Origin: an uncultured Methylococcaceae bacterium
Lineage (GTDB): Bacteria; Pseudomonadota; Gammaproteobacteria; Methylococcales; Methylococcaceae
DNA: 35,109 nt
NCBI GenBank assembly: GCA_903911305.1
Contig: CAIWDB010000429.1
Span: 1-35,109, forward strand
Direction of reading: 5' to 3'
In this document: piece after piece, positions 16,267 through 25,413 of the stretch
Layout of the letters: every line of letters begins with the position of its first letter
Position numbering within the stretch: position 1 is the first letter of the stretch
The notes under the pieces: generated by a model
Seen by the model: the letters and a program-made list of their open reading frames with translations, nothing else
Told to the model about the DNA's origin: nothing
Database searches by the model: none
Program-made: the position numbers and the translations under genes

Positions 16267-17802
16267 CTACCACACAAATATAGGTTTAGGGAGAAAGCGG
16301 TTGATTGTTTCACGTTCATGTCTTCTAAATGGTTTTATTATATACGATAATATAATATAGCACAATAAAACTGCTCCCCCCATTAATAGCAAATCAATAA
16401 ATTTATCGGCGTGTACTGGTACGCACTCGAAAAGTGCAACAGTGCAGATGCTTACAAATATCGGTTTAAAGAGACCCAGCCAATCCAATCTGAAACTGAA
16501 CCCAAAATACGATAATATTAGCCATGCTACTGTGCACCATAGTATTTCACTTAGAATCAAGCCAGCGACTAACCCGAAGATTCCATAATTGATGGCTAAA
16601 ACCACCCCTACAACCACACCAATCACGCCCGCTATTGTTCCCAATAAAGTCGAACTTGCTTGCCCTGTAGCATTCGTCATTAAACCCAGAATGACATGCA
16701 GTGTTTGTATTATCAATAACAGACAAAGAAAAATAAGTAAACCTCCTGCATCGGGATATTTCCCCCCGGAAACTAACAAAGAAAATTGTGTTCCATAAAG
16801 AATAAAAAATATAACAACAGGCGCCAGGCAAAAAGTGTTGAGCTTGAATAAGAGATTAGCCATCCTGATTATTTCAGAGAAATCAGATCCGCCGGAGATT
16901 TTGGCTACAAACAATGGCCTTACCATTCCTAGTAGCAGATAAGTCGGCAGGTATCTTTGTAAGATCATGCTAATAGAGTAGGCAAACCCAAATGAAGCCG
17001 CAGTCATGACCCCGAAAAGCCGAGTCACAATTAATTTTATCGCGTCACCACCATAAATCTGCGAAATTACTTGCGCAAGGTAAAATTGAAGTGAAAACTT
17101 GAGTCTGCCAGATGGTGCGTATCTTTTCTGCTTGGCCTGTGTTTGCTCCATGGTACGGTGCGACCATAAATATTTTACGAGAAATAATAGCGACAAGCCA
17201 AGCCCCGCAGTGGCTGTCATCGTCTCTAGCCACACTAGGGTATCTAAGTTCAGTCCACCTGAGTACCACATCATGGTGGCGAATGCACACAATTTAGAAA
17301 TATTTCGGAAAAAGATACTTGCCTGTCCAAGCCCCTGTAATAGCAGAGATTCAAAAATCATATCAAGGTAACGGGAAACCCCCTCGGTAAGCATGATCAA
17401 TAAATACACGTTGAATGACGACTTTGTCCCGGGTATTCCGACAAAATCCAGCAGCGGTTCGGAAAATATATATAAACCCCCGCAAACTAGCAATAAACTG
17501 ACAAAACGACCTAAGCATGCCCATGAAACCAAGTGGATCAATTGCTTCTGGGTGCCATTGATTCTGCAATCTGTCACATAGCGCTGAGCAATGGGAAAGA
17601 GCCCGAAATTACTAACCAATTGGATAATTTCGAACAAGGCCATGTAAGTGACATAAGTTCCATAGTCTCCCTTTGGCAAAACCCTGACCACTAAAACCAG
17701 TAAGGCGAGTCCTGCCAACCCGGAGCCAACTTTGCCGATGGCAAAATGCAAAAGGCTGCGTTTTACACGAGTGGAAGAATAATGATTTTGACCATCTGTC
17801 AT
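16267..17802 (-). CDS. Wzx-type oligosaccharide flippase (MATE/MOP superfamily)
   Basis: This 511-residue protein has twelve or more hydrophobic segments. The opening region (L-L-H-F-A-I-G-K-V-G-S-G-L-A-G-L-A-L-L, then R-V-L-P-K-G-D-Y-G-T-Y) is typical of polysaccharide-synthesis flippases of the MOP superfamily. These carry the undecaprenyl-linked repeat unit across the cytoplasmic membrane. Its start overlaps the stop of the polymerase gene by four bases (ATGA), which couples flipping and polymerisation functions. About 240 bp of AT-rich DNA without a visible gene separate it from the acetyltransferase gene downstream. Confidence 0.88.
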   Translation of the reverse strand: MTDGQNHYSSTRVKRSLLHFAIGKVGSGLAGLALLVLVVRVLPKGDYGTYVTYMALFEIIQLVSNFGLFPIAQRYVTDCRINGTQKQLIHLVSWACLGRFVSLLLVCGGLYIFSEPLLDFVGIPGTKSSFNVYLLIMLTEGVSRYLDMIFESLLLQGLGQASIFFRNISKLCAFATMMWYSGGLNLDTLVWLETMTATAGLGLSLLFLVKYLWSHRTMEQTQAKQKRYAPSGRLKFSLQFYLAQVISQIYGGDAIKLIVTRLFGVMTAASFGFAYSISMILQRYLPTYLLLGMVRPLFVAKISGGSDFSEIIRMANLLFKLNTFCLAPVVIFFILYGTQFSLLVSGGKYPDAGGLLIFLCLLLIIQTLHVILGLMTNATGQASSTLLGTIAGVIGVVVGVVLAINYGIFGLVAGLILSEILWCTVAWLILSYFGFSFRLDWLGLFKPIFVSICTVALFECVPVHADKFIDLLLMGGAVLLCYIILSYIIKPFRRHERETINRFLPKPIFVW

Positions 17803-19322
17803 AGTAAAATAGAAACCTTTTTATCTTTCTGTTTAATCATGTCGAAGACACCGACGTAAGCCAGCATTGAGGTTAACAAAAATTGCAATGCCGACGAGTT
17901 CAGTAATTCGCAGCCGTATGGAATCATAATTAACATTATAACTAATCCAACCCCTGATGAATCGAGTACTATGTTGGAAAATGAATTATTAGCTACTGTT
18001 TTTACTAATTGAAAAGCGCGCCATGCGCCTAACAATATTATTCCAACATAAGATAAAAGCCCAAATGCGCCTAAATCCCATAGTATTTGAGAAGCCGTCG
18101 TTGTATTAATAGTCCAGCCATATTTTTGTGTTAACACTCCTTCCGCGACTGAACTTTTATTGCTTGCGCCTGGGCCATACCCGAACAGGAAATGAATTAG
18201 ATCGTCTAATCCATTATTGTCCCACCAAAAGACCAAGGCGGCGGCTCTAGACAGCTGCCCTGTTTCTCTGTTGAATAATGATGCATCTAGGCTATAGCCA
18301 AATGCACTATCAAACATTTCCATCAGATCAAACGACATAGCCCCATGGGAGTAGCTAATCTGATATGCTACTAGGATAATGACTATAAACCCAAATGCTA
18401 ACGTCAACGTCAATATGAAAATTGCTGGATTTCTAATGAAATCTCGGCGATAAATGAGTGTCATCGCTACGGGCACCAATACAACGACAACCTTCACCTC
18501 TGCCAGAATTATGGTCAGCATTACCAAAAATGCAATCATAATCACCGTACCTATATGAGCCTGATTTTTTCTCCACAACAAAACGAAAAATGCCAAGGTT
18601 AAGACAAGAAAATACGCCATTGCGCCGCTTAGACCGCCACCCATCGGATCACCTCCGAATCCACCCACCACAGCATCCCATGCAACACCATGACGCCCTC
18701 CCGCTGTGCTGCGCGTAGGTATAATCACAAAAAACTGATAAAGCACTAACGGCAATTGAATTACAGCCACAATGAAAATCTTTTTCCAAAGTTCCTCCAA
18801 TAAAGAGATTGTCTTTGAATAATTAATCAATAGTAAAAACAAAAAACTCCAACAAGCTATATAGGACCTACATCCTGCTAAAAACTGTGCCGCTGATGTA
18901 AAATTGGCTATTGTAGATATAACTATCGATCCAAGGAAAAGATACAGCGGAACACATAAAACCGGGAATTTCAGTGGTGGCGCATTATGATTGCGTAAGC
19001 TTTTAAGATATTCCAATGGAATTCTAAAATATAACCCAAAACCAATAAGGTATGGTAACCATGTGGCCCGACTTATTCCTGCAAAATATTCCAACTGACC
19101 CACAACTAGAAAACAGAGTATGGCTACGCCCCAATAAATCGGTTCCAATGGCATTAATAATACAGCACAAGCAAATATGAGCCCTATTAAAATCAAATTC
19201 ACTTCCATGATCCCAAAAGAAATCATGAATCCGGCCACTAAAGATAATAGCGAAAAAACGATAACTAATATCGGAGTGAAATAGTTTCTCGGTTTTACTG
19301 TGCTATAAATATAACCTGCCAT
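17799..19322 (-). CDS. Wzy-like O-antigen/EPS polymerase
   Basis: This 507-residue, very hydrophobic protein has about a dozen membrane segments and a long central periplasmic loop (about residues 340-400, between the S-Y-S-H-G-A-M stretch and A-S-Q-I-L-W-D). The layout is that of O-antigen ligase/polymerase (Wzy/RfaL superfamily) proteins, in which loop Arg and His residues act on lipid-linked sugar. It would join repeat units on the periplasmic face. Sequence in this family is poorly conserved, so the call rests on topology, length and the place next to wzx. AGG about 10 bases before the ATG supports the start. Confidence 0.78.
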   Translation of the reverse strand: MAGYIYSTVKPRNYFTPILVIVFSLLSLVAGFMISFGIMEVNLILIGLIFACAVLLMPLEPIYWGVAILCFLVVGQLEYFAGISRATWLPYLIGFGLYFRIPLEYLKSLRNHNAPPLKFPVLCVPLYLFLGSIVISTIANFTSAAQFLAGCRSYIACWSFLFLLLINYSKTISLLEELWKKIFIVAVIQLPLVLYQFFVIIPTRSTAGGRHGVAWDAVVGGFGGDPMGGGLSGAMAYFLVLTLAFFVLLWRKNQAHIGTVIMIAFLVMLTIILAEVKVVVVLVPVAMTLIYRRDFIRNPAIFILTLTLAFGFIVIILVAYQISYSHGAMSFDLMEMFDSAFGYSLDASLFNRETGQLSRAAALVFWWDNNGLDDLIHFLFGYGPGASNKSSVAEGVLTQKYGWTINTTTASQILWDLGAFGLLSYVGIILLGAWRAFQLVKTVANNSFSNIVLDSSGVGLVIMLIMIPYGCELLNSSALQFLLTSMLAYVGVFDMIKQKDKKVSILL

Positions 19323-19489
19323 TAAGTTATGCCTAAGAATAATGTATAAATTCGATGGTCATGTGACAATCCTTTTCGGAGAATCATATCTACGACATTG
19401 TCAATGGCAAGATAATTATTGCTTGGCACTATACTAGACTCTCGCACAAGAATAATCGACATAAATTACAAAGGATTTTGGGCAGCAAC

Positions 19490-20203
19490 CTACTTGCTTG
19501 TATTGCCGATCAGTTTTTTTAATACTTCCGGTTTTAACGAGGATAACAAGGCATTTGCGAAATCATTTTGTATTGCGTAGGACGATGCGGCATCGTTGCT
19601 GATCGTAGACATGCGAAATAATAATCCATCAGGAACGATTCCATGAAACCCTAGTTTGAGTTGTTCGATTTTCCATGCTAACCCTTCATTCACTACTTTG
19701 TTGCCAATGGTAATCCAGTAAGTGATGGGTTCTGTTCTGAGACCGTTCACTGCAACCATTCGCCTGACAGGAATGTCATACTTTAAAATATGCATACGGT
19801 CTTCGGTCGACTCCGTCACTTGGAAACCTTGCACTGAATAGCATACTTCGGGTCTGTGTACTTGCAAATCGTCTTTTTGGCTGCTGCCATAGGCGATTGT
19901 CAGCATAACTCTTTCACCTTGATCGTTGATATAAGTTCGCGAAAGTGTTTGCGTATAAATCTTATCGAGCACGGCTTTTTGCTGAGGATTTGGCATGATA
20001 GGGGTCACGCTATCATCCTTCTTCCAATTTTCGAATTTCTTAGGAATCATCACATCCAAATCCATTGGCTCATCTTTGCTGGCTAAATGGCGTGTTGGTG
20101 TCATCACTACTGACATTATCGCCGCGAAAATCATGGCCGCACCAATGAGCAGATGCCTGAGACTGAAGGTTTCCATAATCGATTTAGGTATTATGGCAGA
20201 CAT
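19490..20203 (-). CDS. epsI: EpsI, exosortase-associated protein
   Basis: This 237-residue protein has one N-terminal membrane segment (about 16-34) and a periplasmic domain with Y-G-S-S-Q-K-D-D-L-Q-V-H-R-P-E-V-C-Y-S-V-Q-G-F (105-127). The H-R-P-E-x-C-Y motif (His116, Cys121) is the hallmark of the EpsI family, which is found beside or fused to exosortases and is thought to assist EPS maturation or sorting; its chemistry is not established. It follows xrtB by about 60 bases in the same direction, as in methanolan-type clusters. No clear Shine-Dalgarno precedes the first ATG; an internal Met (residue 10) is an alternative. Confidence 0.88.
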   Translation of the reverse strand: MSAIIPKSIMETFSLRHLLIGAAMIFAAIMSVVMTPTRHLASKDEPMDLDVMIPKKFENWKKDDSVTPIMPNPQQKAVLDKIYTQTLSRTYINDQGERVMLTIAYGSSQKDDLQVHRPEVCYSVQGFQVTESTEDRMHILKYDIPVRRMVAVNGLRTEPITYWITIGNKVVNEGLAWKIEQLKLGFHGIVPDGLLFRMSTISNDAASSYAIQNDFANALLSSLKPEVLKKLIGNTSK

Positions 20204-20264
20204 AAATTGCAGATATCTTGTTGGGTGCTAATACGTGGCAAATACATGCACGCTTCAATGCTTG

Positions 20265-21131
20265 TCATTGCTTTTCCTTAATGACCAGATCCAGTAAGCC
20301 GTCCAATGTGAACAATAAGGCCAATGCCGCCGCGAACAAAATGATGCCGGCGAATCCGTGAAGAAAACCTTGACCTGCCTCATCTCCAAAATGGTAAGTC
20401 ACTAGCACTAAGATGATCACGCGTATCACGTTGGCAATAAAGGCGATCGGAAGAATGCAAGCGATCAGGATCGTATTTTTCAGCTTGCTGGGGTAATGAA
20501 GCAGATAGAGATAAAGCAAGCCCATTGCCGAGAGCGAAAACATTGAATGCAAGCCTGAACAGGCATCCGCAACAAGCAATTGATAAGATCCTATGGTTAG
20601 TACTACCCCGTTGCGGGCAATCGGATACCCAAGTGAATAGAGACTGCCGGTGGCTATTGCGGATATTTGCTCTTTGAGCGGTGTGGTTAGTACATCAACG
20701 ATGAAACCCGGCAGAGGAATCATAAACAATAGGAAAAACAATGGAAACCATAGCGCAAGGATTGACCTTGTCCCCAATGTTATAAGCATAGAACCCAAAA
20801 GTATCGGGATTTGTGAGCCTATTTCTAAAATCAGTATGTCTTGGGATCGGCCGATGATGTATATCAACAGTCCGAAACCGAGAATAAATCCGCCTATGAT
20901 AGCGTGTGTGTGCTCTAGGCGGGCTAAAAATACGCTGCGCTTTTGCCAAAACAAAAATGCAACGCCGATTAGCACCATCGGGCCATGAAAGCCATCCTCT
21001 TTGATCCATAGCGTTTGGGTTAGGGCATAGTATGTTGGAGCATATAGCACTAGCAACCCTATTAAAATAGGCCAGAATGCTTTAAGGAAAGCCAATGAAG
21101 TATATGGCTCGGTTTGTGCTGTACTATCCAT
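20265..21131 (-). CDS. xrtB: exosortase B (XrtB/EpsH-type), PEP-CTERM sorting transpeptidase
   Basis: This protein has 288 residues from ATG 21131, which follows the epsG stop by a single base (TGA-A-ATG). An in-frame ATG at 21161 is possible but would overlap epsG by 29 bases. It has about eight membrane helices. The exosortase triad is complete: Cys191 in A-D-A-C-S-G-L, Arg237 in F-I-A-N-V-I-R-V, and His258 in F-L-H-G-F-A-G. Exosortases are predicted cysteine transpeptidases that cleave PEP-CTERM tails at the outer face of the cytoplasmic membrane. The gene order (epsB-D-E-F-G-H-I) places it in the exosortase B group. Two likely substrates are encoded at 27282 and 28523. Confidence 0.9.
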   Translation of the reverse strand: MDSTAQTEPYTSLAFLKAFWPILIGLLVLYAPTYYALTQTLWIKEDGFHGPMVLIGVAFLFWQKRSVFLARLEHTHAIIGGFILGFGLLIYIIGRSQDILILEIGSQIPILLGSMLITLGTRSILALWFPLFFLLFMIPLPGFIVDVLTTPLKEQISAIATGSLYSLGYPIARNGVVLTIGSYQLLVADACSGLHSMFSLSAMGLLYLYLLHYPSKLKNTILIACILPIAFIANVIRVIILVLVTYHFGDEAGQGFLHGFAGIILFAAALALLFTLDGLLDLVIKEKQ

Positions 21132-21132
21132 T

Positions 21133-21993
21133 TCAGCTATTTTCCCGAGACCAAGCTTCATTCAGCACGACACCCACTATCTGCGTTTTGGAATCGGCTA
21201 GCTGGGTTTGAAGGGACAGAGCGTCACTTACTCGGGTGTTATTTTTCTGCATGGCAATTAATGCCGCGCCTGTTTCCATAACAATGCTTTGTGTATCCGC
21301 ATAAACCAACGCATCGGGCGTATCCAACAGGATGACATCATATTGTTTCTCTAAACTGCGCAATAACAGTTTGAACGATGACTTCCCTAGCAACTCTTGA
21401 GGGTTGGGCGGGAGCGTCCCCGCCGTCAGCACTGACAGATTGGCGAAGTAAGGGATTTTGCAAATTGCCTCTGTATTGGCACGGCCAACCAGCAATTCAG
21501 ACAACCCGACTGATTGAGAAAGATTGAAGAGTTGATGTTGGCACGGGTTACGCAGATTGGCATCTATCAGTAAGGCTCTTTGGCCCAACTGAGAAAACAC
21601 GATAGCTAGGTTGGCGGCCAACAGGCTGCAACCATAACCCGTGCCAAGCCCTATCAACGCTAATTGCTTGCGTTCCCCGTCGAACCAGCGCAGGGTGAGC
21701 TGGGTACGCAAGCTGCGGATCGCTTCAGTTTGGCTGCTGAATGGCTGGAAGGCGGCGATTAATTCCTCGTTTAACCCTCCTTCACCAGGTTTAAGGTAGG
21801 GGTAATCGAACTGCCGTGCCAGTATTTGCAGCATATCCGCCTCGCTGATTAGGCCAAGCTTGACAGCCGCCTCGCCAAAACGTAGCCCCTGTTCTTTTTG
21901 GCAATGCTCAATCAACTCAATGTCTGACAAATTAAGCTGACCGTCTTCCAAGAGAAGTTTGCCTATGCTCTTATGTATCATGGGCTCGTTCAT
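21133..21993 (-). CDS. epsG: EpsG, chain-length determinant BY-kinase-like ATPase with altered P-loop
   Basis: This 286-residue protein has an N-terminal MshE-N-like domain (I-G-K-L-L-L-E-D-G...G-L-I-S-E-A-D...Q-F-D-Y-P-Y, 10-66) followed by a ParA/BY-kinase domain, the usual EpsG architecture. Walker B is I-L-L-D-T-P-D (221-227). Walker A reads G-T-G-Y-G-C-S (117-123). The position that holds Lys in bacterial tyrosine kinases (and Arg in EpsG relatives I recall) is Cys122, and Walker A' is L-L-I-D-A-N-L-R instead of L-I-D-A-D-L-R. There is no C-terminal tyrosine cluster. It would partner EpsF to control chain length, but may bind nucleotide poorly. Its ATG overlaps the epsF stop by four bases. 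Confidence 0.88.
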   Translation of the reverse strand: MNEPMIHKSIGKLLLEDGQLNLSDIELIEHCQKEQGLRFGEAAVKLGLISEADMLQILARQFDYPYLKPGEGGLNEELIAAFQPFSSQTEAIRSLRTQLTLRWFDGERKQLALIGLGTGYGCSLLAANLAIVFSQLGQRALLIDANLRNPCQHQLFNLSQSVGLSELLVGRANTEAICKIPYFANLSVLTAGTLPPNPQELLGKSSFKLLLRSLEKQYDVILLDTPDALVYADTQSIVMETGAALIAMQKNNTRVSDALSLQTQLADSKTQIVGVVLNEAWSRENS

Positions 21994-23414
21994 ATACCCT
22001 GCCTTTGCATAGATGGCACCTTATTTTTGCCAAATAACCATCTTTTTCTTGTTATGCGTGATGCGGGGATGATGGCCAAAACCGGCAATCCTAGCCCTTC
22101 GATAATATCGTCGGCGGAACGGATACGTCTATCCATCATTTCTGCTAAGAAGCCAAATCCCATGCCTAGCAAAGAACCTATAAAAATAGAAATGGCTATG
22201 TTCATGGCTATCTTAGGTTTGGAGTGCTTTATTGGGGCTATTGCCGGGTTTAACACTGCTATATCAGTTAGGTTACGCTGGCTTTCCAGCCGTATTTGGT
22301 TGGCCCTCTGCATCGTAGTATCCAGTGCGGCCTGAGCGCTGATCATCTCTTGGTTAAGCAAGTCGAGCCGGTCACGCTGCTGCTTTAATTCGATAACATG
22401 CGACTTTTGCTCGGCCAACGCTTTTTTTAGCGCACTTTCCCTCTGTTGTGCTTGGGATGCAGCGTTTTCGATCGAACCCCGTGCGGTTTGAATTTCTGCG
22501 GCGATTTTTTGCTGTAAATTATTCACTTCAGATTGCGCGCTGATGTACTGCGGGTGGTTTCTATCAACACGCTTGGACACTTCCGACAGCTTGCCCTCTG
22601 CCTTAGTCAATTCGGCTTTCATGCTTTGGATAAGACTATTGCTGAGGATTTCCGGCAATTCGCCCAATTTACCCTTGGCATGAGCGCCGCTGAGTTGGCG
22701 CTGCCGTGTAACGCTGTCATAGGTTTGCGACTGGGCGGTCACCAGTTGGCTGGACAATTCGGCAAAGCGGGCGTTTTCAACATCCACACGCCCATCCAAG
22801 ACCATGATGCCGGTTTCACGCTGATAGTCCGACAATCGTTTCTGTGCTTCTTCCACTCTGGTGCGCAAGCCCTTGAGTTGCTCATCAAACCAAGCGGATT
22901 GCTGGCGGGCGGGCTCTACTTTCAATTCCAAATTCGTCTGGATATACGCCCATACAAATGTGTTTGCTATTTCTGCGGCAAATTGCGGGTCGACGCCGGT
23001 AAAGCTGACAGTTATCACATTACTTTCCCTGGACGGTTTGATATCAAGATCCTTTAGCAGGCTATCTGCCAACCAATCTCGAATACTTCCTTTCCCTTCT
23101 GACGTTTCATTGAAATCCTCGATGATAGCCGGTACTGTATCGAGCTTTAAACGATCAATCACTTTCAGAGCCACATTATGACTGCTTATAATATCCACTT
23201 GCGTAGCCATGTAACCTGGCAGCAATGTTGCCTGCATGACTATTCCAGTAATTGGATCTGTACCCTTGAAATCGACTAAAACCGAGGCTACTCCTGTATA
23301 GTATTTTGGCATCTTGAAACTAACTACGGTGGTCGTTGCCACGATAATAAATAAGGTGAGCAAGATGATGTATTTACGCGCTAGCAGAATTTGAATAAGT
23401 TGGGAAAAGTTCAT
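21990..23414 (-). CDS. epsF: EpsF, Wzz-type chain-length determinant
   Basis: This 474-residue inner-membrane protein has two helices, at about residues 15-32 and 405-425. The N-terminal Wzz domain (Y-Y-T-G-V-A-S-V-L-V-D) is followed by a long periplasmic coiled-coil (about 165-400; R-V-E-E-A-Q-K-R-L-S-D-Y-Q-R-E-T-G and Q-Q-R-E-S-A-L-K-K-A-L) and a proline-bearing stretch before the second helix. A short cytoplasmic tail ends near residue 474. The kinase part is on the separate epsG gene, as in other proteobacterial PEP-CTERM EPS loci. It forms the inner-membrane scaffold for export with EpsE. It lies 32 bases after epsE. Confidence 0.92.
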   Translation of the reverse strand: MNFSQLIQILLARKYIILLTLFIIVATTTVVSFKMPKYYTGVASVLVDFKGTDPITGIVMQATLLPGYMATQVDIISSHNVALKVIDRLKLDTVPAIIEDFNETSEGKGSIRDWLADSLLKDLDIKPSRESNVITVSFTGVDPQFAAEIANTFVWAYIQTNLELKVEPARQQSAWFDEQLKGLRTRVEEAQKRLSDYQRETGIMVLDGRVDVENARFAELSSQLVTAQSQTYDSVTRQRQLSGAHAKGKLGELPEILSNSLIQSMKAELTKAEGKLSEVSKRVDRNHPQYISAQSEVNNLQQKIAAEIQTARGSIENAASQAQQRESALKKALAEQKSHVIELKQQRDRLDLLNQEMISAQAALDTTMQRANQIRLESQRNLTDIAVLNPAIAPIKHSKPKIAMNIAISIFIGSLLGMGFGFLAEMMDRRIRSADDIIEGLGLPVLAIIPASRITRKRWLFGKNKVPSMQRQGI

Positions 23415-23446
23415 GAGTATTTTTTAACAAAGGCTTGATATCATGG

Positions 23447-24268
23447 TTAAAACCAGCTTTCGCGGATGTAGAGGATGTCGTCCGGTTTGATAAGTTCCTC
23501 CGGGTTCACATCGTCGATGGTTAGCATGTTGCCTTGGGCATCGCGGCGTTTGAGCTTGATGCCGTTTTCTGTGCCTTTCGGAGTCAGTCCACCTGCTGAC
23601 GAAATTGCGTGGGTGATGGTCATGTTTCGTTCCAATTTAATCATACCAGGGCGCTGCACTTCCCCGTAGATATAGAACATCTGCGCTCGGGGGACAAAGA
23701 TGATGTCGCCATTCTGGACTTCAAGGTGTTTGGAATCAGTGCCTTGCAACAGTGCATAAAGGTCTATCTCTGTTTTGGTTTCCTTGCCGCCATCTTTGGC
23801 CGGGCGGATCAGTATAGCCCGTTCGCCGCCGTTGACGCTGACCCCTCCGGCCATTGATAACAAGTCTACGATCGTGCTAGTCTTCTCCAAGGGGTATTTT
23901 CCGGGCTTGTTGACATCCCCAATCACTGAGACCTGCTGGCTCACAAACTGGCTGACAATCAAGTTGACATGGGCTTGCTTGATGAAGCCCTGGCTTTCCA
24001 AACGGGAAGCGATGAGGTTCCTAGCTTCATCCGTGCTCAAGCCGCCAATGGAAATCTTGCCTAGCAAAGGAAACGAAATCGTCCCCGACTCGCTGACCCG
24101 CTCCTCGGTGCTGAGGTCGGGATAATCGAACACCGTGATTTTTAAGGTGTCTCCCGGGCCGAGCTTGTAATCGCCCGCTGCCCAAGCCCCGGATAGGTTC
24201 AACAGAATGCCAAATAACACAGGCACTATCAATCGGACGGCTAGTCTTGTCATTGCAAATTGGGCCAT
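23447..24268 (-). CDS. epsE: EpsE, polysaccharide export protein (Wza-like)
   Basis: This 273-residue protein has a signal peptide ending A-W-A near residue 30. The poly-export domain follows (Y-K-L-G-P-G-D-T-L-K-I-T-V-F, then G-T-I-S-F-P-L-L-G-K-I), with two SLBB domains (V-I-G-D-V-N-K-P-G-K-Y-P-L and I-Y-G-E-V-Q-R-P-G-M-I-K-L). There is no lipobox cysteine, and the C-terminus is short (...D-D-I-L-Y-I-R-E-S-W-F), so it lacks the long membrane-spanning helix of classical Wza. This is as expected for the EpsE group, which probably works with a separate outer-membrane barrel. The gene is 17 bases after epsD. Confidence 0.92.
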   Translation of the reverse strand: MAQFAMTRLAVRLIVPVLFGILLNLSGAWAAGDYKLGPGDTLKITVFDYPDLSTEERVSESGTISFPLLGKISIGGLSTDEARNLIASRLESQGFIKQAHVNLIVSQFVSQQVSVIGDVNKPGKYPLEKTSTIVDLLSMAGGVSVNGGERAILIRPAKDGGKETKTEIDLYALLQGTDSKHLEVQNGDIIFVPRAQMFYIYGEVQRPGMIKLERNMTITHAISSAGGLTPKGTENGIKLKRRDAQGNMLTIDDVNPEELIKPDDILYIRESWF

Positions 24269-24285
24269 GTCGAGTGTATGGATTC

Positions 24286-25305
24286 CTATTTTAAGCCTTC
24301 CAACCCTTTTTTGATGTGGTCGGGGGTTTGGGATGGAGTAGTGGTTTGAGGCTGAGTGGACGGAGGCTGTTTCGCCGCCGGGGGCGCTGCGGGCACTGGT
24401 TGCTGCGATGTGCCGGCATTCGGCTGGGTATTTTCGGCAAACTGCCCGACGTAAACGATCTGCTCGCCGGCTCGCAGTTGCTTTAGCTTGTTATCCAGCG
24501 ATTCTCTGTTCTTGGAATTGACGACGAACTTTTCGATCACCGGTTGGGCTTGAGCTTCGTCAACCGGGCTATCGACAGCGCTTTCCAACAACATGAGCGT
24601 TGAATTGTCAGCCTGATCCAGCGACACGATGTCGCCTACCTTCATTTTTGCCATGGCGGGGAGCAACTCCATGGGCGCTTGCTCGGCCAACCATTGAACT
24701 TCGCTGTTTTTGAATTCGATGCCTTTGTTTTTCAGTGCGGTAGACACGTCGCCCGCCGTTTTGGCGTTATCCAAGTCGGCCTTGAGGCTATCGCTGAATT
24801 TATCCTTGGCGATGACGAATGCGTGAAACTTATAGCCTTTGCGTTTTGCAAACAGCTCCGGGTGCGAATTATAGAATTCCTTGATCTCGGCTGGTGTCGG
24901 CTGTGCATGACTGTAGACTACGCGTTCCACATAAGCTTGCGAAAGTATCTGCCGTTTGGCGTCTTCAATGGATTGCATCACCGCAGGGTCGCGGTCCAGT
25001 TTTTTTCTTATTGCTTGTTGAACCAATAGTTCTTGGTCGATTAAGCTGTCCAAAATTTTCTTGGATGCTTCTTTGGCCGCAGCCTCGCCGGTAATTCCAC
25101 TGCGTGCCAATTGGTTGTTAATCTGATGGATGGTGATTTCCTCGTCGTTCACCCGGGCGGCAACTTGAGACTGGGCATTTTCCTTCTTACCTCCGCAACC
25201 TGTGGACGTGGCGGCAATAAAAATGGCGGTTGCCCATATAACGGCAACCTTGGCTCGTTCAGGAATTCCTGTGTGGGCAGTCGTCGATCTTTCTGCGGCA
25301 GTCAT
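24286..25305 (-). CDS. epsD: EpsD, SurA/PpiC-like peptidyl-prolyl isomerase lipoprotein
   Basis: This protein has 339 residues from ATG 25305, which is preceded by ACGAGG seven bases away; an upstream TTG frame start (25329) is less likely. The lipobox S-T-G-C puts the lipidated cysteine at residue 37. A SurA-N-like helical region follows (V-N-D-E-E-I-T...L-I-D-Q-E-L-L-V-Q-Q-A), then a degenerate PpiC-type domain. The last 50 residues are a Pro/Gln/Thr-rich tail. Members of this EpsD family occur only in exosortase-type EPS loci and are thought to act as chaperones for export proteins. Catalytic isomerase residues are not obvious. It sits between epsB and epsE. Confidence 0.88.
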   Translation of the reverse strand: MTAAERSTTAHTGIPERAKVAVIWATAIFIAATSTGCGGKKENAQSQVAARVNDEEITIHQINNQLARSGITGEAAAKEASKKILDSLIDQELLVQQAIRKKLDRDPAVMQSIEDAKRQILSQAYVERVVYSHAQPTPAEIKEFYNSHPELFAKRKGYKFHAFVIAKDKFSDSLKADLDNAKTAGDVSTALKNKGIEFKNSEVQWLAEQAPMELLPAMAKMKVGDIVSLDQADNSTLMLLESAVDSPVDEAQAQPVIEKFVVNSKNRESLDNKLKQLRAGEQIVYVGQFAENTQPNAGTSQQPVPAAPPAAKQPPSTQPQTTTPSQTPDHIKKGLEGLK

Positions 25306-25413
25306 TATTTTTCCTCGTATGCTTTTCAAGATTTATTAGCGGGGATATACACAATCCACAACAGAAGATCAGGGTCTTTCCCTTCTGCTTGCAATTGGGT
25401 ATGCCGCGTGGTT

